Assembly: GCF_009932335.1 (NCBI RefSeq)
Contig: NZ_BLJF01000003.1
Location: 496,001 to 560,000, forward strand
Origin: Pseudomonas asiatica
Lineage (GTDB): Bacteria; Pseudomonadota; Gammaproteobacteria; Pseudomonadales; Pseudomonadaceae
Reading direction: 5' to 3'
Length of the DNA stretch: 64,000 nucleotides
Below are positions 26,535 through 35,978 of the stretch, one piece after another. The translations under genes and the position numbers were made by a program. Under the pieces are notes generated by a model that was not told the DNA's origin, ran no database searches, and saw only the letters and a list, made by a program, of their open reading frames with translations. Each line of letters begins with the position of its first letter. Within the stretch, counting starts at the first letter, position 1.

Positions 26535-26713
26535 GAAACACTCCTGGCGGCTTAATCAGGTCACAAAAAGGGGAGTGAGCTTCTCTTGTCCTTTGTACCG
26601 CAGGCCGGTTGCCACTGGCACGGATGGGGCCGAAGACCGCGCGGGATCGCCGCGTGCTTGGGCAGAGCTCATAAACCCGCCGGGGATGACTGGCGATGAA
26701 TAGGCCGATTCTA
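26535..26713 (-). promoter_or_regulatory. Putative ilvD promoter and leader
   Basis: Read on the minus strand, TGTAGAAT (the -10 TAGAAT at 26713-26708) is the best promoter-like hexamer upstream of ilvD; the -35 is poor. It would give a leader of about 165 nt. The leader contains an ORF of 38 codons (ATG at 26672, TGA at 26556, GGCGGG upstream) that ends just before the ilvD ribosome site. It is not rich in Ile, Val or Leu, so classical attenuation is not indicated. Confidence 0.35.
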
Positions 26714-26772
26714 CACCGCTGGCGCGGCGAGGGAATGCAGATGTGGATAGCTGGCGGGGAGATTGCAGCAGG

Positions 26773-26797
26773 AAAGGGCCGCTTGGCGGCCCTTTTT
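26773..26797. terminator. Hairpin between rlmI and ilvD
   Basis: A perfect 10-bp stem AAAGGGCCGC / GCGGCCCTTT (26773-26782 with 26786-26795) with a TTG loop sits just beyond the rlmI stop. The T-run is on the plus-strand side; on the minus strand the stem ends in TTT and then CC. As a terminator for rlmI it would be moderate. Confidence 0.65.
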
Positions 26798-26805
26798 AGC
26801 GGATA

Positions 26806-28002
26806 TCAGCTGTTTGGCAGCAAACGGCAGGTGATGCTCTTGATGTAGCGGGTTTCGGCGATGGCCGGGTGCACCGGGTGGTCGGGGCCTTGGCCGCCGC
26901 GTTCGAGCAACTGCAGGTTGCGGTCCAGGTGACGGGCGCTGGTCAGCAGGATGTTGTGCAGGTCGTCCTCGGGCAGGTGCATCGAGCACGAGGCACTGAC
27001 CAGGATGCCGTCCTTGGTCAGCATGCGCATGGCCTGTTCGTTCAGGCGGCGGTAGGCCGCTTCGCCGTTCTTCAGGTCTTTCTTGCGCTTGATGAAGGCG
27101 GGTGGGTCGGCAATGATCACGTCGAAGCGCTCTTCGGCGGCCTTCAGTTCGCGCAGGGCCTCGAACACATCGCCTTCGATGCAGGTCAGTTTCTCGCTGA
27201 TGCCGTTCAGCGCGGCGTTACGCTCCACGCCGTCCAGGGCGAAGCCCGAGGCGTCGACGCAGAACACTTCGCTGGCGCCGAAGGCACCGGCTTGCACGCC
27301 CCAGCCACCGATGTAGCTGAACAGGTCGAGCACGCGCTTGCCTTTCACGTACGGCGCCAGGCGTGCACGGTTCATGCGGTGGTCGTAGAACCAGCCGGTC
27401 TTCTGGCCTTCGCGTACCGGGGCTTCGAATTTGACGCCGTTTTCTTCCAGCGGCACCCAGTCCGGCACCTCGCCATAGACGGTTTCGACATAGCGCTGCA
27501 GGCCTTCGGCATCCCGTGCGGAGGAGTCGTTCTTGAACAGGATGCCGCTTGGCTTGAGCACCTGTACCAGGGCTGCAATCACGTCGTCCTTGTGCGCTTC
27601 CATGGTGGCGGAGGCCAATTGCACCACGAGGATGTCGAAGAAGCGGTCGACCACCAGGCCTGGCAACAGGTCGGAATCGCCATAGACCAGGCGGTAGCAC
27701 GGTTGGTCGAACAGGCGCTGGCGCAGCGACAGGGCGACGTTCAGGCGGTGCACCAGCAGCGACTTGTCCAGCGGCAGCTTGGCGTCGCGCGACAGCAGGC
27801 GGGCGCAGATCAGGTTGTTCGGGCTCAGTGCGACGATACCCAGCGGCTTGCCGTTGGCCGCCTCGAGAACAGCCTGCTGGCCGGCCTGGAAGCCTTGCAG
27901 CGGGGTCGCGCTGACGTCGACTTCGTTGCTGTAGACCCACAGGTGGCCGGCGCGCAGGCGGCGGTCGGCATTGGCTTTGAGGCGTAGGCTGGGCAGGGAC
28001 AT
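26806..28002 (-). CDS. rlmI: 23S rRNA m5C methyltransferase RlmI-type
   Basis: The 398-residue protein has an N-terminal PUA-like domain (LKANADRRLRAGHLWVYSNE), a linking domain, and a Rossmann SAM-dependent methyltransferase with VLDLFSYIGGWGVQAG as the SAM loop and the catalytic-site motif IIADPPAFIK. It belongs to the RlmI/RlmK-like class; E. coli RlmI makes m5C1962 in 23S rRNA. The ATG has a purine-rich site (CGGAGCGACGTC) upstream. It is monocistronic and followed by a GC-rich hairpin. Confidence 0.88.
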   Translation of the reverse strand: MSLPSLRLKANADRRLRAGHLWVYSNEVDVSATPLQGFQAGQQAVLEAANGKPLGIVALSPNNLICARLLSRDAKLPLDKSLLVHRLNVALSLRQRLFDQPCYRLVYGDSDLLPGLVVDRFFDILVVQLASATMEAHKDDVIAALVQVLKPSGILFKNDSSARDAEGLQRYVETVYGEVPDWVPLEENGVKFEAPVREGQKTGWFYDHRMNRARLAPYVKGKRVLDLFSYIGGWGVQAGAFGASEVFCVDASGFALDGVERNAALNGISEKLTCIEGDVFEALRELKAAEERFDVIIADPPAFIKRKKDLKNGEAAYRRLNEQAMRMLTKDGILVSASCSMHLPEDDLHNILLTSARHLDRNLQLLERGGQGPDHPVHPAIAETRYIKSITCRLLPNS

Positions 28003-28094
28003 GACGTCGCTCCGGGAAAAAGAGCGGGATTATAGCCTGTTGCCTGGGCACTCGTCCCTTGCAGGAGCAGCCTCGCGTCGGCCATGAGATGACG

Positions 28095-28634
28095 TCAGGC
28101 TGCCAATGCCTTGATCAGTTGCCGGTTGAACGCCGGAATGTCATCGGGCTGGCGGCTGGTGATCAGGTTGCCATCGACCACCACTTCTTCATCCACCCAG
28201 TCTCCGCCGGCATTGCGGATGTCGTCCTGCAGGGTCTTGTAGCTGGTCAGCCGCCTGCCCTTGGCCAACCCGCAGGACACCAGCAACCAGCCACCATGAC
28301 AAATCACCGCCAGCAGCTTGCCAGCCGAATCGTGGCTTTTCACCAGTTTCTGCGCAGCGGGAATCAACCGAATCGTGTCAGAGTTTTGCACGCCACCGGG
28401 CAGCACCAGGGCATCGTAGAGGTCCAGGTGGGCGCTTTCGAAGGTTGCGTCCACGGCGAATGCGTCAGCCGGCTGGTCGTGGTTCCAGCCGCGTACCGTT
28501 CCCTCTTTGTTGCTGAGGATGTCCACCACCGCGCCGCTCTGTTCCAGGGCCTCGCGGGGGCCTGTCAGTTCCACTTGCTCGAAGCCGTCGGTGACCAGGA
28601 AAGCCACTCGCTTGCCGTTCAGTTCTACACTCAT
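28095..28634 (-). CDS. DJ-1/PfpI family protein (YhbO/PfpI-type)
   Basis: The 179-residue protein has the DJ-1/PfpI fold markers: the N-terminal RVAFLVTDGFEQVELTGPR with the conserved Glu, LVLPGGVQN, and the nucleophile elbow AVICHGGWLL with Cys near residue 107. Members act as deglycases, chaperones or peptidases, and the activity cannot be told from sequence. ATG 28634 follows AAGGAG; upstream ATGs in the same frame are unconserved. The gene just left of its end is minus-strand rlmI, with a REP-like remnant (GCAGGAGCAGCC at about 28060) between. Confidence 0.87.
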   Translation of the reverse strand: MSVELNGKRVAFLVTDGFEQVELTGPREALEQSGAVVDILSNKEGTVRGWNHDQPADAFAVDATFESAHLDLYDALVLPGGVQNSDTIRLIPAAQKLVKSHDSAGKLLAVICHGGWLLVSCGLAKGRRLTSYKTLQDDIRNAGGDWVDEEVVVDGNLITSRQPDDIPAFNRQLIKALAA

Positions 28635-28771
28635 GGGCCTTGCTCCTTTCCTTGATGAATATGAGAAAGAGGCCCGCATGGATAGAGTAAAGTTCCGGCG
28701 CAACGATTCAGTGGTTGGTCCCTTTCCGGTCTGGAGGGTTAGAATCGCCGGTCCCAAACGAGTGTGCACGT

Positions 28772-29644
28772 ATGTCCCAAGAACTCAGCGCCGAACAGAT
28801 CCAGCAAGCCTTGCAAGGCATCACCATCCCGCCGCAACCGCAGATAATGGTCGACCTGCAGTTCGAGCAGTACATGCCTGACCCGGACCTGGAAACCATC
28901 GCCAAGCTGATTTCCCAGGACCCGGGCCTCTCGGGCGCCTTGCTCAAGCTGGTCAATTCCCCGCATTTCGGTCTTTCCAACAAGATCGGTTCGATCCAGC
29001 GCGCGGTGAACCTGCTGGGCAGCCGTTCGATCATCAACCTGATCAACGCCCAGTCGATCAAGGGTGAGATGACCGACGAGACCATCGTTACCCTCAACCG
29101 CTTCTGGGACACTGCCCAGGACGTGGCGATGACCTGTCTGACCCTGGCCAAGCGCACCGGCATCCAGGCGGCGGACGAGGCCTACACCCTGGGCCTGTTC
29201 CATGACTGTGGCGTGCCGCTGATGCTCAAGCGCTTCCCCGACTATATGGATGTGCTGGAGGACGCCTATGCCAAGTCCGACGAGGAAACCCGCGTGGTCG
29301 ACACCGAAAACCGCGTGTTCAACACCAATCATTCTGTGGTCGGCTATTTCACTGCCAAATCCTGGCGCCTGCCCGAGCACCTCAGCGCGGCCATTGCCAA
29401 CCACCACAACGCTCTGGCGGTGTTCCGCGACGAGAGCTCGCGCAATACCCAGAGCCAGCTTAAAAACCTGCTGGCGGTGCTGAAGATGGCCGAGCACATC
29501 TGCGCATCGTACCGGGTGCTGGGCAACCAGGCCGTGGACCACGAATGGAATGTGGTCGGCCCGCTGGTGCTCGATTACATCGGCTTGTCGGAATACGATT
29601 TCGAGAACCTCAAGCAGAATATTCGCGAGATGGGCGGGCACTGA
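28772..29644 (+). CDS. HDOD domain protein
   Basis: A 290-residue protein that is mostly an HDOD domain (IPPQPQIMVDLQ, LISQDPGLSGALLKLVNS, SIQRAVNLLGSRSI, GLFHDCGVPLML). HDOD proteins are non-catalytic HD relatives found in signalling and chemotaxis-like pathways; the role here is unknown. I chose ATG 28772 (MSQELSAEQ); the ribosome site is weak, and an upstream frame to 28715 adds 19 unlikely residues. It ends 3 bp before mutM, so the two genes are probably cotranscribed. Confidence 0.85.
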   Translation: MSQELSAEQIQQALQGITIPPQPQIMVDLQFEQYMPDPDLETIAKLISQDPGLSGALLKLVNSPHFGLSNKIGSIQRAVNLLGSRSIINLINAQSIKGEMTDETIVTLNRFWDTAQDVAMTCLTLAKRTGIQAADEAYTLGLFHDCGVPLMLKRFPDYMDVLEDAYAKSDEETRVVDTENRVFNTNHSVVGYFTAKSWRLPEHLSAAIANHHNALAVFRDESSRNTQSQLKNLLAVLKMAEHICASYRVLGNQAVDHEWNVVGPLVLDYIGLSEYDFENLKQNIREMGGH

Positions 29645-29647
29645 CAC

Positions 29648-30460
29648 ATGCCGGAATTGCCAGAAGTAGAAACCACCCGACGCGGTATTGCGCCCCATCT
29701 GGAAGGCCAGCGTGTCAGCCGGGTAGTGGTGCGCGACCGGCGCCTGCGCTGGCCGATTCCGGAAGACCTGGATGTGCGACTGTCGGGGCAGCGCATCGTC
29801 AGTGTCGAGCGGCGCGCCAAGTATCTGTTGATCAATGCAGAGGTCGGCACCCTGATCAGTCACCTGGGCATGTCGGGCAACCTGCGCCTGGTCGAACTGG
29901 GCTTGCCGGCGGCCAAGCATGAGCATGTGGATATCGAGCTGGAGTCGGGGTTGATGCTGCGCTACACCGACCCGCGCCGCTTTGGCGCGATGCTGTGGAG
30001 CCTGGACCCGCTCAATCACGAACTGCTGCTGCGCCTGGGGCCTGAACCGCTGACCGACCTGTTCGACGGCGAGCGACTGTTCCAGCTGTCCCGTGGGCGG
30101 TCGATGGCGGTCAAGCCGTTCATCATGGACAACGCGGTTGTGGTGGGAGTGGGCAACATCTACGCCACCGAGGCGCTGTTTGCCGCTGGCATCGACCCCC
30201 GTCGGGAAGCGGGCGGGATTTCCCGGGCGCGCTACTTGAAGCTGGCGATCGAGATCAAGCGTGTGCTGGCGGCGGCGATCGAACAGGGCGGCACCACGCT
30301 ACGCGACTTCATCGGTGGCGACGGGCAGCCGGGGTACTTCCAGCAGGAATTGTTCGTGTACGGGCGGGGCGGGCAGCCGTGCAAGGTGTGTGGCACGGAG
30401 TTGCGCGAGGTGAAGCTGGGGCAGAGGGCGAGTGTGTATTGCCCGCGTTGCCAGCGCTGA
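29648..30460 (+). CDS. mutM: Formamidopyrimidine-DNA glycosylase (Fpg/MutM)
   Basis: MutM excises 8-oxoguanine and formamidopyrimidines and nicks the abasic site. The 270-residue protein begins [13 protein letters not shown], where Pro2 is the Schiff-base nucleophile and Glu3 the acid. It has the H2TH region ([17 protein letters not shown]) and the C-terminal zinc finger [11 protein letters not shown]...YCPRC. All key residues are present. It follows the HDOD gene by 3 bp and ends before a REP pair. Confidence 0.97.
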   Translation: MPELPEVETTRRGIAPHLEGQRVSRVVVRDRRLRWPIPEDLDVRLSGQRIVSVERRAKYLLINAEVGTLISHLGMSGNLRLVELGLPAAKHEHVDIELESGLMLRYTDPRRFGAMLWSLDPLNHELLLRLGPEPLTDLFDGERLFQLSRGRSMAVKPFIMDNAVVVGVGNIYATEALFAAGIDPRREAGGISRARYLKLAIEIKRVLAAAIEQGGTTLRDFIGGDGQPGYFQQELFVYGRGGQPCKVCGTELREVKLGQRASVYCPRCQR

Positions 30461-30480
30461 GGCAAGTTACGCGGAAACTT

Positions 30481-30592
30481 GTAGGAGCGGCCTTGTGTCG
30501 CGATGGGCCGCAAAGCGGCCCCGGCAATTTCTGCTGCGGAGCTGAAATTTGGGGGCGCTTCGTACCCCATCGCGACACAAGGCCGCTCCTAC
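30481..30592. repeat. REP pair 9 (GTAGGAGC type, inverted)
   Basis: Inverted cores at 30481-30503 and about 30570-30592 between convergent mutM and ferredoxin genes. The left arm has the mini-hairpin GGGCCGC-AAA-GCGGCCC. The right arm's stem (GGGGTAC against GCGCCCC) is partly broken, the only clearly decayed copy in the window. Confidence 0.9.
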
Positions 30593-30616
30593 AGGTACAG
30601 CGTAGGGCTGAGGGGA

Positions 30617-31522
<906 letters not shown>

Positions 31523-31568
31523 TCATGCGGCCGGCTGACGGCACTATAGACAGGGGGCCTGTTCCTTG

Positions 31569-33167
31569 TCATGCACTGTGTGCCAGGCGGGCGACCAGTG
31601 CTTCGGTGAGCCTGGCACTGATGGCATACACCGACAGTTGCGGGTTGGCGCCGATGCTGGTGGGGAACAGTGAGCCATCGTGAACCGACAGGTTTTCCAG
31701 CTGGTGATGGCGGCCCAGGCTGTCGCATACTGCCTGGCGCGGATCGTCGCCAAGGGCGCAGCCACCCATCACGTGAGCGCTGCCCAGGCGCGTGCGGAAC
31801 GGCTCCAGGCGCAACTTGTCGATCATGGCCAAGGCGTGTTCCAGGCGGGACGCGGCGTTGGCGTCGCTGTGCACGGGGGTGACCTGGGTGGCACCAGCGG
31901 CGAACTGGATCTGCGCCATGCTGCGATAGGCGCGGCGCAGGCCGTCGCGCAGGTAATCGGTGACCGGGTAATCGAGCACCGGTGAGCCATCGCCGCGCAG
32001 CTCCACGGTCCCGCCCTGGCTTTGCGGGTGGAAGCCGTCACGCAGCAGCGCCAGCATCACGTGGGTATGTGGCAGCTCGGCCATGCGCTGGGCATTCTCG
32101 TGGCCATGCCCGCCCAGCAGCGTGCTGGCCAGGGCCGGGTGCAGCGGTGGCACCTCCAGCTTGTAGCCAATCGGGCCATCGTTGCCGCCTTGCCATTGGA
32201 AGTGGTCGCTGTAGATGGACTGTGGGGCGCCGTAGTAGGGGTCGATACGGTCGTTGAAGCGTGCTGCGCTGAAGTTGACCAGGTGCAGGAAGGTGCGTTT
32301 GCCCAGGCGTCCATGCGGGTCGGGCGCGTCGGAACGCAGCAGCAAGGCCGGGCTGTTGATGCCGCCACCGGCAAGGATGTAGTGACGCGCGCGAACGCGG
32401 ACCTGCCGGCCTGTGGCATGTATGCCGTGGCTATCCAGGGCCTGGCATGACAGGCCCTGGATGCGCTCGCCGTTGTGTTCGAAGCGCTCGGCCCGCGCCA
32501 GGTACAGCAGCTCGCCGCCCTGTTCGAGGGTGGCGGGAATACGCGTTACCAGCATCGACTGCTTGGCATTCACCGGGCAACCCATGCCGCAGTAGCCCAG
32601 GTTCCAGCAGCCGCGCACGTTGCGCGGGATCACCGCCCAGCGGTAGCCCAGCTGTTCGCAGCCACGGCGCAGCACATCGTTGTTGGCGTTCGGTGGCAGG
32701 GCCCAGGGGGTGATGCCCAGTTCCTGCTCGATGCGCTCGAACCAGGGGCGCATTTGCTCCTCGCCCATGCCGGTCACGTTGTGGGCTGCGGCCCAGTGCG
32801 CCAGGGTCTGTGGCGGCGTGCGAAAGCTGGAGGTCCAGTTGACCAGCGTGGTGCCGCCCACGGCGCGGCCCTGGAGGATGGTGATGGCGCCGTCCTTGCT
32901 CATGCGGCCCAGGCCTTCCTGGTACAGGCTGGCATAGGCTTCGTTTTCCAGCAGGTGGAAATCGCTGCTGGTCTTCAGCGGGCCTTCTTCGATCAGCAGC
33001 ACCTTGAAGCCGGCAGTGCTGAGCATTTGCGCGCTGGTAGCGCCGCCGGCCCCGCTGCCGATCACGGCAACGTCGGCTTCCAGCGTGAGGTCGTGCTCCA
33101 GGCGCGACGCGTCGTGGGTGATCCAGCCGCTTTCCAGGCCTTGGCGAAACGTGTCGGGTACAGGCAT
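31569..33167 (-). CDS. laoA: GMC-family alcohol dehydrogenase LaoA-like
   Basis: A 532-residue flavoprotein. The FAD-binding ADVAVIGSGAGGATSAQML lies near residue 38, GRAVGGTTLVNWTSSFRTP follows, and the C-terminal GMC motif is MGGCALGDDP. By motif and by position next to coaD it corresponds to P. aeruginosa LaoA, which oxidises long-chain alcohols together with the small LaoB protein. ATG 33167 (MPVPDTFRQG) fits the family; the open frame to 33317 runs into the laoB gene. No Sec signal is visible. Order of transcription is laoC-laoB-laoA with gaps of 10 and 20 bp. Confidence 0.83.
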   Translation of the reverse strand: MPVPDTFRQGLESGWITHDASRLEHDLTLEADVAVIGSGAGGATSAQMLSTAGFKVLLIEEGPLKTSSDFHLLENEAYASLYQEGLGRMSKDGAITILQGRAVGGTTLVNWTSSFRTPPQTLAHWAAAHNVTGMGEEQMRPWFERIEQELGITPWALPPNANNDVLRRGCEQLGYRWAVIPRNVRGCWNLGYCGMGCPVNAKQSMLVTRIPATLEQGGELLYLARAERFEHNGERIQGLSCQALDSHGIHATGRQVRVRARHYILAGGGINSPALLLRSDAPDPHGRLGKRTFLHLVNFSAARFNDRIDPYYGAPQSIYSDHFQWQGGNDGPIGYKLEVPPLHPALASTLLGGHGHENAQRMAELPHTHVMLALLRDGFHPQSQGGTVELRGDGSPVLDYPVTDYLRDGLRRAYRSMAQIQFAAGATQVTPVHSDANAASRLEHALAMIDKLRLEPFRTRLGSAHVMGGCALGDDPRQAVCDSLGRHHQLENLSVHDGSLFPTSIGANPQLSVYAISARLTEALVARLAHSA

Positions 33168-33187
33168 TGGTGCTGCTCTTGTTGTTT

Positions 33188-33673
33188 TCAGATTTTCGGT
33201 GGACCGGGGTAGCCGCAGGCGGCCCAGGATTCGGGGCGTTCGTACCAGGCCATCTGCAGCAACTGCAACAGCGAGGCGTGGCCCATGCGCAGCAGGTTCA
33301 GCGAGCTGTCCTGCCAACGTTGCAGGAAGGCGGTGACCTGTGCCGCGCTGGCTTGTTCCCAGGCGCCCCAGACGCCGGTCAGGGGGCCGCGGGTGAGCGA
33401 CAGGTTTAGCACGTCGAACAACTGCCGGGTGAGCTTGAGCATTTCCGGCGACAGCGCCGCCAGCTTGTGGTCGAGACTGTGCAGCACCAGAGTATCGGCA
33501 GCCTGCGTGCCGGCCAGTACTACCGGGATCAGCGCGCGCAACATCGGCAGATCGTCGTCCCGCAGTACCCGGTAACCCGTTGCGGCTGTCTGTGCGCTGC
33601 AGCCGACCAGGCTGGTACCGGCCAGAAAGACGCTGGCGCCAAGGCTGAAGCGCAACAGTTCGCGGCGGTGCAT
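33188..33673 (-). CDS. laoB: LaoB-like small subunit with twin-arginine/lipobox-like N-terminus
   Basis: A 161-residue protein beginning MHRRELLRFSLGASVFLAG. The twin arginine followed by a hydrophobic stretch and LVGC looks like a Tat signal with a lipobox (Cys about residue 25). The rest is helical without cofactor motifs, resembling the small gamma-type subunits that accompany GMC dehydrogenases. It lies between laoC and laoA. If exported as a folded complex it could carry LaoA with it, which would fit the absence of a signal on LaoA; that is inference. Confidence 0.75.
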   Translation of the reverse strand: MHRRELLRFSLGASVFLAGTSLVGCSAQTAATGYRVLRDDDLPMLRALIPVVLAGTQAADTLVLHSLDHKLAALSPEMLKLTRQLFDVLNLSLTRGPLTGVWGAWEQASAAQVTAFLQRWQDSSLNLLRMGHASLLQLLQMAWYERPESWAACGYPGPPKI

Positions 33674-33683
33674 CTGCCGGCCC

Positions 33684-35114
33684 TCAGCGGATAAAAAGCT
33701 TGAAGACCAGGCGCTGCAAGGCTTTGCCATAAGGCGGGTAGACCAGCCGGGCAGCGTTGAAGCGTTGCTTGGTCAGCACCGCCTTGGCCTTGCTGAAGGT
33801 CAGGAAGCCGTCATGGCCATGGTAATGGCCCATGCCTGAAGGCCCGATGCCGCCGAACGGCAAGTCGTCCTGAGCCACGTGCAGCAGGGTGTCGTTCAGG
33901 CACACTCCGCCGGAGTGGGTGTGGCGCAGCACCTGCTCCTGTATGGCGCGGTCATAGCCGAAGTAGTACAGCGCCAGCGGGCGCGGGCGCTGGTTGATGT
34001 AGGCCAGTGCCTGCTCGAGGTTGTCGTAGGGAACCAGCGGTAGCAGCGGGCCGAAGATTTCGTCCTGCATCACCTGCATGTCATCGTTCACGCCCAGCAG
34101 CAGGTGTGGTGGCAGGCGCCGGCCCTGGCGGGTTTCACCCGGGTACAGGTCAAGTACCTGCGCTCCTTTGGCGTGAGCATCGTCCAGTAAATGCTGCAAG
34201 CGCTGCAGTTGGCGCGAGTTGATGATTGCGGTGTAGTCAGGGTTGTCGGCGATGCGCGGGTATAGCCGGCGTACTGCACGCTGGTAGGCGTCGCTGAAGG
34301 CCTCCAGGCGCTCGCGTGGCACCAGCACGTAGTCGGGGGCGACGCAGGTCTGGCCGGCGTTTAGGGTCTTGCCGAAGGCAATGCGTTCGGCGGCGCTGTC
34401 CAGCGGTACGTCGGCCGAGACTATGGCTGGCGACTTGCCACCCAGCTCCAGGGTGACGGGGGTCAGGTTGTGCGCCGCAGCCAGCATTACCTTGCGCCCC
34501 ACGCTGGTGGCGCCGGTGAACAACAGGTGATCGAACGGCAGGCGGGCAAAGGCCTGGCCTATCTCGATCTCGCCGAGCACCACGCTGACCAGATCGGTGG
34601 GGAACACTTGCTCAAGTAGTTTTTTCAGCGCCAGGCCAGTGGCAGGCGTGGCCTCGCTGAGCTTGAGCATGACCCGATTACCGGCAGCCAGAGCGCAGGT
34701 CAGGGGGCCGATGGCAAGGAGCAGCGGGTAATTCCACGGCACGATGATGCCGACCACGCCCAGGGGTTGGTACCGCACATGCGCGCTGGCCGGCTGGAAG
34801 GCCAGGCCGACCCTGCGCCGGCTGGCGCGCATCCAGCGCCGCAGGTGTTTTTCGGCGTGGCGCAGGCCTTGCACCGAGGGCAGCAGCTCGGCCAGCAGGG
34901 TTTCGTCGGCGCTGCGCCCTTCAAAGTCCTGGCCGATTGCCTCGATCAGTTCGGCCTGGCTGGCCAGCAGGGCTTCCCGCAGGCTTTTCAGCCATTGACG
35001 CCGCTGCGCAGCTGGTGGCAGTGGGTTGCCGGCAAAGGCCTGGCGTTGGGTGGCGAACGTCGCCGCAAGGTCGAGGTCGAATTGCACAGGGGGCAAGGCA
35101 CTGGGCGAGGTCAT
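33684..35114 (-). CDS. laoC: Aldehyde dehydrogenase (LaoC-like; often annotated coniferyl aldehyde dehydrogenase CalB)
   Basis: A 476-residue NAD(P)-dependent aldehyde dehydrogenase. It has GIIVPWNYPLLLAIGPL, FTGATSVGRKV for the cofactor, the general-base Glu in LELGGKSPAIV, and the nucleophile Cys257 in NAGQTCVAPDYV. The C-terminus resembles fatty-aldehyde and coniferyl-aldehyde enzymes, including a terminal hydrophobic patch (LQRLVFKLFI). In the lao context it would oxidise the long-chain aldehyde formed by LaoA. Related genes in P. putida are commonly labelled calB. It is divergent from the TetR gene and is probably the first gene of the operon. Confidence 0.87.
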   Translation of the reverse strand: MTSPSALPPVQFDLDLAATFATQRQAFAGNPLPPAAQRRQWLKSLREALLASQAELIEAIGQDFEGRSADETLLAELLPSVQGLRHAEKHLRRWMRASRRRVGLAFQPASAHVRYQPLGVVGIIVPWNYPLLLAIGPLTCALAAGNRVMLKLSEATPATGLALKKLLEQVFPTDLVSVVLGEIEIGQAFARLPFDHLLFTGATSVGRKVMLAAAHNLTPVTLELGGKSPAIVSADVPLDSAAERIAFGKTLNAGQTCVAPDYVLVPRERLEAFSDAYQRAVRRLYPRIADNPDYTAIINSRQLQRLQHLLDDAHAKGAQVLDLYPGETRQGRRLPPHLLLGVNDDMQVMQDEIFGPLLPLVPYDNLEQALAYINQRPRPLALYYFGYDRAIQEQVLRHTHSGGVCLNDTLLHVAQDDLPFGGIGPSGMGHYHGHDGFLTFSKAKAVLTKQRFNAARLVYPPYGKALQRLVFKLFIR

Positions 35115-35143
35115 GGCGGCTCCGAGTCCGAGCAGGAAATCAC

Positions 35144-35159
35144 TAGAGCCTATACTCTA
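35144..35159. promoter_or_regulatory. Candidate TetR (LaoR) operator
   Basis: TAGAG-CCTATA-CTCTA is an exact inverted repeat in the laoC-laoR intergenic region, 30 bp upstream of the laoC ATG. On the minus strand it overlaps a -10-like TATAGG, so a bound repressor would block laoC transcription. A second palindrome, ACCATGGT, lies at about 35167-35174. Confidence 0.5.
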
Positions 35160-35265
35160 ATCTGTACCATGGTGCGAATTTTTCCGCTTTATCGAGCGGT
35201 GCACTCCACCGCCAATACGCCGTAAGATGCCCCTTTGTTGAAGGCCCGCAGACTGGGAGCTGAGC

Positions 35266-35931
35266 ATGGCCCCGCGCATGAAGACCCGAGAGCGCATCGT
35301 GCAGAACAGCCTGGAGCTGTTCAACCAGCAGGGCGAACGCAGCGTCAGTACCAACCACATTGCCGCGCACATGGAAATTTCGCCCGGCAACCTGTATTAC
35401 CACTTCCCCAACAAGCAGGCGATCATCGCTTTGCTGTTCAGTCAGTACGAAGAACTGGTGGACAGCTTCCTGCGCCCGCCGCAAGGCCGTTCGGCGACCG
35501 TGGAGGACAAGCGCTTCTACCTGAAGGCGCTGCTGGCGGCGATGTGGAACTACCGTTTTCTGCATCGTGACCTGGAGCATCTGCTGGACAGCGACCCGGA
35601 GCTGGCCGCACGTTATCGGCGCTTTTCCGAACGCTGCCTGCGTCAGGGCCAGGCGATCTACCGCGGTTTCGTCGAGGCGGGCATCCTGGCCATGACACCA
35701 GCCCAGATCGAATCGCTGACCATCAATGCCTGGATCGTATTGACGTCCTGGGTACGTTTTCTCAGCACCACGCGGGAACATTCCGCGCACCTGGGTGAAG
35801 AAGCCTTCAAGCGCGGCGTCTACCAGGTACTGGTGCTGGAGCTCGGCTTCGTCACCGACAACGCCCGCAATGCGGTGGACGCCCTTTGCCAGGAATTCCA
35901 TGTACCGTTCAACCAGGCCCTGGAGCACTAA
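35266..35931 (+). CDS. laoR: TetR/AcrR-family repressor LaoR-like
   Basis: The 221-residue protein has a TetR helix-turn-helix at the N-terminus (KTRERIVQNSLELFNQQG, then STNHIAAHMEISPGNLYYHF) and a helical ligand-binding domain. It is divergent from the laoCBA genes, as in P. aeruginosa where the equivalent repressor senses long-chain substrates. ATG 35266 follows GGGAG; the ATG four codons later is an alternative. The sulfurtransferase gene starts 48 bp after its stop. Confidence 0.84.
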   Translation: MAPRMKTRERIVQNSLELFNQQGERSVSTNHIAAHMEISPGNLYYHFPNKQAIIALLFSQYEELVDSFLRPPQGRSATVEDKRFYLKALLAAMWNYRFLHRDLEHLLDSDPELAARYRRFSERCLRQGQAIYRGFVEAGILAMTPAQIESLTINAWIVLTSWVRFLSTTREHSAHLGEEAFKRGVYQVLVLELGFVTDNARNAVDALCQEFHVPFNQALEH

Positions 35932-35978
35932 CCCAGGGCCTCAGTGTTATCGATAGTGCCATCGATCAGGAGATTGTC

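Noticed and set aside
24960..26555. 531-codon plus-strand ORF opposite ilvD
   Set aside because: Shadow of ilvD, whose motifs and terminator are all in order on the minus strand.
28059..28081. Single REP-like remnant GCAGGAGCAGCC-type between rlmI and the PfpI gene
   Set aside because: One degenerate arm only, too short to call as a REP pair.
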